Positions 8,256-16,053 of a DNA stretch of 53,841 nucleotides are shown here, piece after piece. Where the stretch lies: positions 1-53,841 of the forward strand of contig DATDAH010000157.1 in NCBI GenBank assembly GCA_036525535.1. The letters run 5' to 3'. The number at the start of each line of letters is the position of its first letter. The first letter of the stretch is position 1. The notes under the pieces were generated by a model that saw nothing but the letters and a program-made list of their open reading frames with translations, ran no database searches and was not told the origin of the DNA. The DNA comes from DATDAH01 sp036525535. Lineage in GTDB: Bacteria; Actinomycetota; Acidimicrobiia; Acidimicrobiales; DATDAH01. Position numbers and translations under genes: made by a program.

Positions 8256-9020
8256 CTAGCGCACCCCCAGGTTCAGCAGGCCCCGGGTTCCCTCCCCCTC
8301 GGCGGTCAGGGACAGCGCCGTCCCGTCGGCCAGGGGGTCACCCGCGATCCCGTCGGCCGCCCAGGTGGTGTCCGGCGGCCCGAACTCGGCGTACTCGCCC
8401 GTGGCGAAGACGGCCTCGGTGTACGCCTCGTCGAAGTAGACCTGGCTGGTCAGGACCACGGCATCGTCTCGGTGGACCCGGACGTGGATGTGCACGGCCC
8501 GGCCCCGGTACCAGCCCGGGTAGATGGTGGTGAACTCGACGATCCCGTCGTCCCCCGCCGTCTGGGTGCCCCGCAGGAACGTGGTCCCCTCGGCCTCGTC
8601 CTTGCCCCCGCCATTGTCGGTGAAGGCCGAGTAGTCCCCGGTGGCATCGGTGTGCCACACCTCGACGGCGGCGCCCGCGACCGGCGCGCAATCGGCGTCC
8701 ACGACCCGGAGGCCCAGGTGGAGCCGATGCCCCGGGTAGCCCTCGGTGAGATCCCGGCGCTCGAACTGCTCATCGAGCGGGAACGGGCCCGCCGTCTGCT
8801 CCGGCGTCAAGGCGCAGGTGCCGAGACCGTCGAAGTCCGCCGCGGTCAGCGTCGCCCCCGTCGCTCCTGTGGTCGGGGCGGCGGTGCTCGCCGGCGGCGC
8901 CGTGGTGGTGGGTGCCGTGGCCGGGGCGTCCGCCGTACCGCTGTCGTCGCCCCCGCAGGCGGCCACGACCGCAGCTGCCGCTCCGGCCACCAGCACCTCG
9001 CGTCGGGACCAGAGCTTCAT
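8256..9020 (-). CDS. Exported (Tat-lipoprotein) intradiol ring-cleavage dioxygenase
   Basis: A 254-residue protein of the catechol/protocatechuate 3,4-dioxygenase family. These enzymes use non-haem Fe(III), held by two Tyr and two His, to cleave catecholic rings between the hydroxyls. The ligands are visible: a Tyr in the DYSAF strand region, Tyr in IYPGWYRGR and the two His of AVHIHVRV. Unlike the cytoplasmic enzymes, it starts with SRREVLVAG and a lipobox (VVAAC at about residue 22), suggesting Tat export and membrane anchoring. A Thr/Ala/Pro linker follows. It lies 9 bp downstream of a lipoprotein gene. The substrate is unknown; lignin- or humic-derived aromatics are plausible. Confidence 0.85.
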   Translation of the reverse strand: MKLWSRREVLVAGAAAAVVAACGGDDSGTADAPATAPTTTAPPASTAAPTTGATGATLTAADFDGLGTCALTPEQTAGPFPLDEQFERRDLTEGYPGHRLHLGLRVVDADCAPVAGAAVEVWHTDATGDYSAFTDNGGGKDEAEGTTFLRGTQTAGDDGIVEFTTIYPGWYRGRAVHIHVRVHRDDAVVLTSQVYFDEAYTEAVFATGEYAEFGPPDTTWAADGIAGDPLADGTALSLTAEGEGTRGLLNLGVR

Positions 9021-9029
9021 CGGTGCCTC

Positions 9030-9572
9030 CTACTGCGAGCGGGTGACGAAGCGGCACGAGTCCTCGGCCGCGATGGCGGCCTCGAGGTCCTCGTCGCCGA
9101 GGTCACCCTGCACGTCGGGCTTGACCAGGGACCGGGGCTTCTCCAACTCCACGACCAGCTGGGCCTTCCGGAAGTTCCGGCCCTCGGGGTCGGGATCCGG
9201 GATGGCCAGGATCTCCTCCCGGAAGCCGGCAATGTCCTCGGCCGCCGCCTCCTGGCCACGCGCCAGCTCCTCGGCGAGGGCGTCGCCCCCCTCGGTGTCG
9301 GGGTAGGCCACGGCGGCCAGCTCGGTGCCCAGGTCGTCGGTCCGGGCCACCACATCGTCGATGGCGGCGAGCATGAGCGCCTGGAAGTCAGCCCCGTCCT
9401 GCATGGCCACCTGGGTGTCGTTGACGATCTCGGCCACGTCGTTGGTCCAGGCCACGAGCACCCCGCAGGCGCCGGCCGCGGCCTCGGCGTCGGTCGCCCC
9501 ACCCCCGTCGTCACCACACGCGACGACCATCGTGGCGGCCGCGACGAAGAGGGCGAATGGAGCGACACGCAC
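9030..9572 (-). CDS. Small lipoprotein, helical
   Basis: A 180-residue hypothetical lipoprotein with signal MRVAPFALFVAAATMVVAC and lipid-modified Cys near position 20. The mature part is helical and acidic (AWTNDVAEIVNDTQVAMQDG, AELARGQEAAAEDIAGF) and ends with SCRFVTRSQ. The longer open frame upstream is antisense to the SurE-like gene, so I chose GTG at 9572, which sits 7 nt after a TATCGT hexamer (leaderless pattern). It forms a two-gene unit with the intradiol dioxygenase and is divergent from the SurE-like gene. No domain is recognised. Confidence 0.7.
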   Translation of the reverse strand: MRVAPFALFVAAATMVVACGDDGGGATDAEAAAGACGVLVAWTNDVAEIVNDTQVAMQDGADFQALMLAAIDDVVARTDDLGTELAAVAYPDTEGGDALAEELARGQEAAAEDIAGFREEILAIPDPDPEGRNFRKAQLVVELEKPRSLVKPDVQGDLGDEDLEAAIAAEDSCRFVTRSQ

Positions 9573-9625
9573 CCGGCCGACGATACTGACCCCCCTCAGA
9601 TCACGACTCGGGGGAGACGACACCG

Positions 9626-10486
9626 ATGCGGGGACGGATGACGGCGGCCGCTTTGGCCGCGGTGTTGGTGCTGGCGGGCTGCGGCGGCGACGACGGGGGT
9701 GGCGGTGACGATGCCGCGTCGGACACCACCGCGGCGCCGGCCGAGGCCACCACGACCACGACGGCGGCACCGGAGACCTTCCGCATCCTCGTGTCCAACG
9801 ACGACGGCCACGAGGGCGTGGGCGAGGGCCTCGACACCCTGGTCGAAGCCCTCGTCACGCTGGAGGACGTCGAGGTCACCGTCTCGATCCCACTGGAAGA
9901 CCGGAGCGGCACCAGTGACAACACCGAGCCGGGCGAGCAGCCAACCAGCGAGGTGACAACGCTCTCGGGCTACCCGGCGACCGCGGTCGACGGCTTTCCC
10001 GCCGACGCCGTCGAGCAGGGACTGGCTTCGATGGCCGAGCCACCACACCTCGTCGTCACCGGCATCAACTACGGCCAGAACATCGGCCCCCTGACCGAGC
10101 TGTCGGGGACGGTCGGCGCCGCCCGCACCGGCGGCCGGGCCGGCATCCCGTCGCTGGCCGTGAGCCAGGGCATCTTTGTCAACGGCGGTCCCGAACCCGA
10201 TTACCCCGCTGCGGCCGAACTGGCGCTGGCCTGGATCGAAGAGCACCGCGACGAGCTGGTGGCCGCCGACCCGGTCGACGGCGTCGCCGCCGTCACCAAC
10301 TTGAACGTGCCCACTTGTCCATCGGGTGAGCAAGGCGAGCTGCTCGAGGTCCCCGTGGCCACGGAGGCCGAGGTCGCCGGCATGGACCTGGGCGCCGTGG
10401 ACTGCGAGACGGCAGTGCCCGACCCCGCCAACGACGTCACCGGCTTCCTCGCCGGCCACCCCGTCCAGAGCGACCTCACCGCCTGA
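9626..10486 (+). CDS. SurE-like nucleotidase with a lipoprotein signal
   Basis: A 286-residue protein combining a lipoprotein signal (AAVLVLAGC, Cys19), a Thr/Ala-rich linker (20-50) and a SurE domain. SurE motifs present are ILVSNDDG (54-61, metal-binding Asp pair), GTSDN, VVTGINYGQNIG and LSGTVGAA. SurE proteins are metal-dependent 5'/3' nucleotidases or acid phosphatases, normally cytoplasmic. Here the signal predicts an extracytoplasmic, membrane-anchored enzyme. The region between NDDG and the GINYG motif lacks the usual residues of the substrate loop (AP...SG) in canonical order, so activity is likely but unproven. A strong stem-loop follows the stop. Confidence 0.8.
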   Translation: MRGRMTAAALAAVLVLAGCGGDDGGGGDDAASDTTAAPAEATTTTTAAPETFRILVSNDDGHEGVGEGLDTLVEALVTLEDVEVTVSIPLEDRSGTSDNTEPGEQPTSEVTTLSGYPATAVDGFPADAVEQGLASMAEPPHLVVTGINYGQNIGPLTELSGTVGAARTGGRAGIPSLAVSQGIFVNGGPEPDYPAAAELALAWIEEHRDELVAADPVDGVAAVTNLNVPTCPSGEQGELLEVPVATEAEVAGMDLGAVDCETAVPDPANDVTGFLAGHPVQSDLTA

Positions 10487-10503
10487 TCCCCAGGCCGTCG
10501 ACA

Positions 10504-10570
10504 CCCCGCCGACCTCGAGGCCCTACCTGTCGGAATTCGCCAGGTAGGGCCTCGGGAATGATCGGCGGGG
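10504..10570. terminator. Long two-tier stem-loop, probable terminator
   Basis: Outer arms CCCCGCCGA (10504-10512) and TCGGCGGGG (10562-10570) enclose inner arms CGAGGCCCTACCTG (10516-10529) and CAGGTAGGGCCTCG (10541-10554). Both stems are perfect. There is no U-tract. It lies between the SurE-like stop and the EAL/GGDEF gene and could end the first transcript or regulate the second. Confidence 0.6.
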
Positions 10571-10723
10571 GACTCGCAAGAATGGGCGGGTGCGGCCGAC
10601 GGGAAGGGCATCCCTGTCTCCTCCGTACCCGCTCGGCCCCCTGAGGGCGACGACCGGCTCCTCCGCCTCCTGGAGGGCGGGCCGGGGACCAGCCGCGCCC
10701 TGAGCGCGGCCTGGGTCGCCGCG

Positions 10724-12886
10724 TTGCTCTGGGGGTCCCTCCTCCTGGCCTGGGCCACCGGAGGCACCGACCACGTCGCCCCGCACTGGTTCTTCGTCCC
10801 CGTCCTCCTGGCCGGTGGGCGCTTCGGCCCCTGGGGCGTCCTCACCGCCGGCCTGACGGCGGGCCTCCTGGCCGGGCCCCTGACCCCGGCCGACGTCGAC
10901 GCGGCGCAGGCCCAGACGTTCAGCGACTGGGGGACCCGGACGGTGTTCTTCGTCGTCGTGGGCCTCTTCTTCGCCCATGTGCTCGGCCGCACCCGTCGGT
11001 CGGCCCACCAGGAGCTGGAGGGCCTCCGACTCGGCAGCGAGCTGGCCGGAGCCGCCGATCGCGGCGAGCTGGTGCTGGAGTACCAGCCCGTCGTGGCGCT
11101 GCGCGGACGCGAGGTGATCGCCGCCGAAGCCCTGGTGCGCTGGGAGCATCCCGACCGGGGCCGGGTCATGCCCGACCAGTTCATCCCGCAGAGTGAGTCC
11201 TCGGGGGAGATCCACCCCGTGGGGGCGTGGGTGATCGACGAGGCCTGCCGGCAGTTCGCCGTGTGGCGCAGGGGGGAACTCGATCCTGACGGGCCGTTCC
11301 GCCTCTCGGTGAACGTGTCGATCCACCAGGTCGAGGACGGTGACCTGGCCGCCGTGGTCGAGCGGGCCCTGCGCCGCCATCGCATCCCGGCGGACGGCCT
11401 CGTGCTCGAGCTGACCGAGACCGCCATCCTGACCGAGAGCTCCGACGCCCTGTGGCAGCTGGAACGCCTGCGGGCCATGGGCGTGCTCATCGCCGTCGAC
11501 GACTTCGGCACCGGCTACTCCTCGCTGGCCTACCTCCGGCGGCTACCCGTCGACATCGTGAAGATCGACCGGGCGTTCGTGCAACGCCTCGGTCACGACG
11601 CCCATGCCGACGACCGCCGCATCGCCGCCGGGATCATCGACCTGGCCCACGACCTCGGCCTGACCGTGGTGGCGGAGGGCATCGAGACCGAGAGCCAGGC
11701 CCGCACACTCCTCGATCTGGGCTGCCACCGGGGCCAGGGCTACCTGTTCGCCCCGCCGCTGACGCCCGACCGCCTGGTGGACCTCATCGCCGACGAGCGC
11801 GCCGACCCGGGCTCGACCTCGACCTCGACCGGGGCGCGGGCGAGGCCGAGCCTCCCCAAGGCCGCCCACCGCTGGTTCGGCCGGGCCCTGCGGACCAAGG
11901 ACACGACCGGCCCGCACGAGGCCCGCACCGTGGCCCTGGCCGCCCTCTTCATCGCCGGGGCGTCCATGGCCCTGACCACGTCGGTGCTGACCCCGGAGCG
12001 GACCCGCGACACGGTGACCGCGGCCCTGGTGGCGTCGATCGGCATCCCCACCGCGATCCTCCTGCTCCGCTTCGGCACCTGGATCCCCCGCTGGGGGCTC
12101 CACGTGCTCCTGGCGGGGGGCACCCTCGTCGTGTCCATGGGCGCCCTGCTCAGCGACGACCCCGGCCTCATGGTGGCCACGACCAGCCTCTACATCTGGG
12201 TCGTCCTCTACGCCGCCGCCTTCTACGACTGGCCGGCGACGGCCGGTCACTTCGCCCTCGTCGCCGCCTGCCTGACCGGTGTGCTGACGGTGACCGACAC
12301 CTACCAACCGGTCGGGATCCTCATCATGATCCTCGGCTCGTCGGCGGTGGCTGCCGGGGTGGTGGGTTGGCTGGCCCGCCAGCTGCGGGCGGTGGCGTCG
12401 ACCGACCTGCTCACCGGGCTGCCCAACCGGCAGGCCTTCGAGGCCCTGCTGCCCCGTGAGATCGCTCGGGCTGAACGGGACGGCTCGTCACTCTGCCTCG
12501 CCGTCGTCGACGTCGACGACTTCAAGGAGATCAACGACACCCACGGCCACCAGGCCGGTGACGGCATCCTGGCGACCCTGGCCGGCCAGTGGCAGGGGGT
12601 GCTCCGCGCGACCGACGTGCTGGCCCGCGTCGGGGGCGACGAGTTCGTCGTGCTCCTGCCCGGATGCCAGCTGGCCGACGCCGTCCCCGTCCTCGAACGC
12701 ATGGGCGCGAGTGGCCAGCCGTCGTGCTCGGTCGGGGTGGCGAGGCTCGGCGAGGGCGAGACCCCGGACCGCCTCATGGCCCGGGCCGACCGGGCCCTCT
12801 ACCGGGCCAAAGCGGCGGGCACGGGCCTCGTCGTGCCCGACCATGTCGACGCCGTCGATCCGGAGGCGGTGGCCACCGCTCGGTAG
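10724..12886 (+). CDS. Cyclic-di-GMP protein: TM - EAL - 5TM - GGDEF
   Basis: At least 720 residues. Order of parts (numbered from the TTG): two or three N-terminal helices (1-90), an EAL phosphodiesterase domain (105-355), about five membrane helices (401-555) and a GGDEF cyclase domain (557-715). The EAL residues look intact: EAL (135-137), LTE (E233 region), DDFGTGYSSL (259-268), K280, AEGIE (318-322) and RGQGY. GGDEF (637-641) is intact too. EAL before GGDEF, split by membrane helices, is unusual. TTG 10724 falls inside the first helix. Coding-like sequence in the same frame continues back to about 10592 without a standard start, so the true N-terminus is unresolved. Confidence 0.85.
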   Translation: MLWGSLLLAWATGGTDHVAPHWFFVPVLLAGGRFGPWGVLTAGLTAGLLAGPLTPADVDAAQAQTFSDWGTRTVFFVVVGLFFAHVLGRTRRSAHQELEGLRLGSELAGAADRGELVLEYQPVVALRGREVIAAEALVRWEHPDRGRVMPDQFIPQSESSGEIHPVGAWVIDEACRQFAVWRRGELDPDGPFRLSVNVSIHQVEDGDLAAVVERALRRHRIPADGLVLELTETAILTESSDALWQLERLRAMGVLIAVDDFGTGYSSLAYLRRLPVDIVKIDRAFVQRLGHDAHADDRRIAAGIIDLAHDLGLTVVAEGIETESQARTLLDLGCHRGQGYLFAPPLTPDRLVDLIADERADPGSTSTSTGARARPSLPKAAHRWFGRALRTKDTTGPHEARTVALAALFIAGASMALTTSVLTPERTRDTVTAALVASIGIPTAILLLRFGTWIPRWGLHVLLAGGTLVVSMGALLSDDPGLMVATTSLYIWVVLYAAAFYDWPATAGHFALVAACLTGVLTVTDTYQPVGILIMILGSSAVAAGVVGWLARQLRAVASTDLLTGLPNRQAFEALLPREIARAERDGSSLCLAVVDVDDFKEINDTHGHQAGDGILATLAGQWQGVLRATDVLARVGGDEFVVLLPGCQLADAVPVLERMGASGQPSCSVGVARLGEGETPDRLMARADRALYRAKAAGTGLVVPDHVDAVDPEAVATAR

Positions 12887-12896
12887 CGTCAGCCGG

Positions 12897-13601
12897 GTGA
12901 GCAGCATCCTCCAGTACGACCTCGACGGCGCTGTGGCCGTCCTCCGCCTCGACGACGGCAAGGCCAACGCCCTCGGGCCGGACACGGTCGCCGCCCTCGA
13001 CGAGGCGCTGACCCGGGCCGAGACCGAGGCGGGCGCCCTGCTCATCATCGGTCGCGAGGGCAAGTTCTCGGCCGGCTTCGACCTGTCGGTCATGACCTCG
13101 GGCGTGGAGGCGATGCAGGGCCTGGTTCGCTCCGGTGCCGAGCTGTTGGTCCGCCTCTACGCCAGCCCCCTGGCGACCGTGGCCGCCTGCACCGGCCACG
13201 CCCTGGCGATGGGCAGCCTCCTGCTCCTGGCCAGCGACACCCGCATCGGGGCCGACGGCCCCTTCAAGCTGGGCCTGAACGAGGTGGCCATCGGCATGGG
13301 CCTGCCCATCTTCGCCGTGGAGCTGGCCCGGGACCGCCTGTCGCCCCGGCACTTCACCGCCGCCACTGTCCAGGGGCAGGTCTTCGACCCAGCCGGGGCA
13401 GTCGAGGCCGGCTACCTGGACCGGCTCGTCCGTGCGGACGAGCTGGAGGCCGCCGCCCGCGACGAGGCCGGTCGCCTGGCCCAGCTCCGGCGGGGCGCGG
13501 TCGGCCACACCAAGGCCAGGGCCCGGCAGGCCACCGTCGACCACATCCGGGCGACCCTGGCTGAGGACATGGCCGCCACCGGCATGCCCGAACCCCGCTG
13601 A
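12897..13601 (+). CDS. Crotonase/enoyl-CoA hydratase family protein
   Basis: A 234-residue crotonase-fold protein, somewhat shorter than the usual 255-260. The oxyanion-hole segments are visible: GKFSAGFDLSVM (about 60-71) and GHALAMGSLLLLASDTRIG (about 100-118), followed by LNEVAIGM whose Glu matches a catalytic Glu position in hydratases. The reaction is therefore likely on an acyl-CoA, but hydratase versus isomerase cannot be told. The GTG start at 12897 sits 7 nt after TAGCGT, whose TAG is the stop codon of the preceding gene; this fits a leaderless transcript. Confidence 0.85.
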   Translation: MSSILQYDLDGAVAVLRLDDGKANALGPDTVAALDEALTRAETEAGALLIIGREGKFSAGFDLSVMTSGVEAMQGLVRSGAELLVRLYASPLATVAACTGHALAMGSLLLLASDTRIGADGPFKLGLNEVAIGMGLPIFAVELARDRLSPRHFTAATVQGQVFDPAGAVEAGYLDRLVRADELEAAARDEAGRLAQLRRGAVGHTKARARQATVDHIRATLAEDMAATGMPEPR

Positions 13602-13642
13602 ATTCCCTCGCTCCACCCCACCGGGAAGGGCAGGCTGTCGGA

Positions 13643-14194
13643 GTGGCCCATCTGACGACCGAAGAGCTCGACGCCGGACTGGACGACATCCGTCGGTCGC
13701 CGAAGGACGGAGGCAAGGTCGTGCTGATCGTGGCCCGACCCGACCCCGGCGCACGCGAGGAACTGGCCGAAGCCACCCTCGATCCCGCGGTCGGCCTCGT
13801 GGGCGACAACTGGCAGGCCCGGGGCAGCCGGCACACCGAGGACGGCTCGGCCGAGGTCGAGCGCCAGGTGACCCTGATGAACGCCCGGGCCGCCGCCCTC
13901 ATCGCCGACGACCCGGACCGGCGGGCCCTGGCCGGCGACCAGCTCTACGTCGACCTGGACCTGGGTTGCGCCAACCTGCCCGCCGGGACCCGCCTGCGCC
14001 TCGGCTCCGCCGTGCTCGAGGTCAGCCCCCTCCCCCACACCGGCTGCGCCAAGTTCATCGAACGCTTCGGCCCCGACGCCGGGCGCTGGGTCAACATCGG
14101 ACCGGGCAAGGAGTTGAACCTGCGGGGCATCAACACCCTGGTCGTCGAGGCGGGGACGGTGCGGGTCGGCGACCCCGTCAACAAGCTGTCGTGA
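13643..14194 (+). CDS. MOSC domain protein
   Basis: A 183-residue MOSC (MOCO sulfurase C-terminal) domain protein. These beta-barrel proteins resemble molybdenum cofactor carriers such as YiiM and mARC and use a conserved Cys. Here it is in the HTGCAKFIERFG segment (about residues 132-143), preceded by GDNWQARGS and followed by NLRGIN. The start is GTG at 13643 with GGAAGGG upstream. Its 3' end overlaps the convergent DUF4015 gene by 17 bp. The sulfur or oxo-group substrate is unknown. Confidence 0.85.
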   Translation: MAHLTTEELDAGLDDIRRSPKDGGKVVLIVARPDPGAREELAEATLDPAVGLVGDNWQARGSRHTEDGSAEVERQVTLMNARAAALIADDPDRRALAGDQLYVDLDLGCANLPAGTRLRLGSAVLEVSPLPHTGCAKFIERFGPDAGRWVNIGPGKELNLRGINTLVVEAGTVRVGDPVNKLS

Positions 14195-15965
14195 CGCCCG
14201 CGGTGTACGTGAACTCGGTGTCGCGGACGATCCAGGAGCAGGACCCGGCCGCCGCGGCCCCGTCGACCTGGGCCTGGACCTCGGCGACGCCATAGGGCAC
14301 GTCGGCCGAGTAGTCCTGGAGCCAGGGGACGATCGGGGTGGGCCGGTCGCCGAGCTGGTCCTGCGCCTCGGTGACCGCGCCCTCCACCGCATCACCGGGA
14401 GCGGTCTGCGGGTCCGGGAGGTTGAAGTAGCCCGACGAATAGGTCTCCGGGTAGACCTCGGGGGCCAGGTAGTCAACGGCGGTCGCCATCGACGCCAGGT
14501 CCTGGTCGTAGAACAAGGGGTCGCGGACCGAGATGCCCGTCGTCGTGGCCCCGAGGTAGGCCCCTTCGGCCCGCACGCGGGCCTGGGCCTCGGCCAGGAA
14601 GGCGGTCAGCGTCTCCACGTTCGTGCCCGTGCTGCCCACGGCATTGAGGAAGGTGAGATCCCCGTCGGGTCGGCGGACGTCGTCGAGCAGGACGTTGTCG
14701 ACGCCCAGGCCGGCCACCTCCTCGGCCAAGGCCAGGTTGTAGTCCCACACGTCGGGGTTTGCGTAGTTGGTGAAGCCACCGGCGATCGGTTCGGCATTGG
14801 CTGCCGCCGGGCAGCCCTCGCCGTCGCCGTAGACCGGCCAGGGATCGTTCGCCGTGTCCTGCAGGACCCAGTCCTCGTGCCCGTTGGCCCAGGCCCACCG
14901 GGCCAGGAGAGGGTCCCGGAAGGTGACGAGGCGGCCGATGACCTGACCGCCGTGGTCATGGACGGTGGCGATGGCGTCCTCGAGGTCATAGCGGTCGTCC
15001 ACCGCGCCCACGTCACCGGCGAGATCCACATCGGCAGCGAAAGGCACCACGCCGCACTCGTCCTTCACGTCGAGCACGACCGTGTCGACCTGCCCGTCGT
15101 CCAGGAGGGCCAGAGCCCCGTCCCGCAGCGACTCGTCGGCCCAGGCGTCGGGCGAGAGGTACAGCCCGTGGGTGGACGGCGGCGCCACCGACACGGGCAC
15201 GGCCAGGGGGGTCGCGTTCCCGGCGAGATCCGTGGCCACGAAGTCGACGGACCCCGCGGGCGGTAGCGGGAAGGTCACGGTGAAGTGGCCGTCCTCGTCG
15301 ACCTCGACCGGCTCCTCCTCGGCGGTGAGGTCCACCCGTTCGTCCACGGTGCCGGAGAGGGTGAGCTCGTCACCGATGCCGACCCTCTCGGGGGTCGGGA
15401 CGTCGAGCACGGGCGGCGTGTCGTCCACCCCGAAGGTCATCGACCAGGTCTCGATCCCGAAGATCGCCTTCGGCACATCGACCGACAGCTCGTAGGTGCC
15501 TTCCTCCATGATGTCCTCGGGTGGCCCCCAGACGAAGCCCGTGTCGGTGATCTCGAGGTCGTCGGTGATGTCGGTGCCGTCGAGGCGGACCGTGGTGTCC
15601 TCGATGCGGCTGGACGGCTGTATCCGCACGTCGATGACCAGGCTCCGGATGTCGGCGGTCCGGACGGCGCCGCCGTCCTCGAAGTCACTGGTGACCGTTA
15701 CCCGGTTCGCCCGCACGAGCCAGATGCCGCCGACGACGAAGAGGGCGACGAAAGCCAGGCCGAGGACCAGGTTGAAGCGGTCGACCTCCCACCGCGGGCC
15801 TTGGAAGCGCAGGGCCGGGCCGGTGCGGGCTTTGGCCGCCCGGGGCGGGCCCGCCGTCTTCGGCGGCAGCCAGGGCTTGCCGCCCGGGCCCCGGGCCACC
15901 TTGCCGAGGCGGCCCTTCTTCTTGCCCCCACCGGCGCCGGGGATGTCCCGGAGTGATGAACCCAT
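14178..15965 (-). CDS. Membrane-anchored DUF4015 putative glycoside hydrolase
   Basis: A 595-residue protein. A basic, Gly/Lys-rich cytoplasmic tail (1-60) is followed by one TM helix (about 63-85), an Ig-like region with DGTDITDD and DTPPVLDVP strands (90-260), and a TIM-barrel domain (from about 262) of the DUF4015/PF13200 type. That domain shows DTVVLDVKDECG, GGQVIGRLVTFRDP, NVLLDDVRRPDGD and YLAPEVYPETYSSGYF. The family is predicted to be glycosidase-like, with acidic residues on these strands as catalytic candidates; no substrate is known. The start ATG at 15965 is chosen over 75 extra upstream codons that lie opposite the DUF2330 promoter region. Confidence 0.82.
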   Translation of the reverse strand: MGSSLRDIPGAGGGKKKGRLGKVARGPGGKPWLPPKTAGPPRAAKARTGPALRFQGPRWEVDRFNLVLGLAFVALFVVGGIWLVRANRVTVTSDFEDGGAVRTADIRSLVIDVRIQPSSRIEDTTVRLDGTDITDDLEITDTGFVWGPPEDIMEEGTYELSVDVPKAIFGIETWSMTFGVDDTPPVLDVPTPERVGIGDELTLSGTVDERVDLTAEEEPVEVDEDGHFTVTFPLPPAGSVDFVATDLAGNATPLAVPVSVAPPSTHGLYLSPDAWADESLRDGALALLDDGQVDTVVLDVKDECGVVPFAADVDLAGDVGAVDDRYDLEDAIATVHDHGGQVIGRLVTFRDPLLARWAWANGHEDWVLQDTANDPWPVYGDGEGCPAAANAEPIAGGFTNYANPDVWDYNLALAEEVAGLGVDNVLLDDVRRPDGDLTFLNAVGSTGTNVETLTAFLAEAQARVRAEGAYLGATTTGISVRDPLFYDQDLASMATAVDYLAPEVYPETYSSGYFNLPDPQTAPGDAVEGAVTEAQDQLGDRPTPIVPWLQDYSADVPYGVAEVQAQVDGAAAAGSCSWIVRDTEFTYTAGVTTAC

Positions 15966-16053
15966 CCTGGCCAGGTTTGTAGCACCGACGGTCCGGGAAC
16001 CGGGCGCAGGTCCCGCGTCGTCCAACCACCCGACCACGACCCGGGAGACCGTC

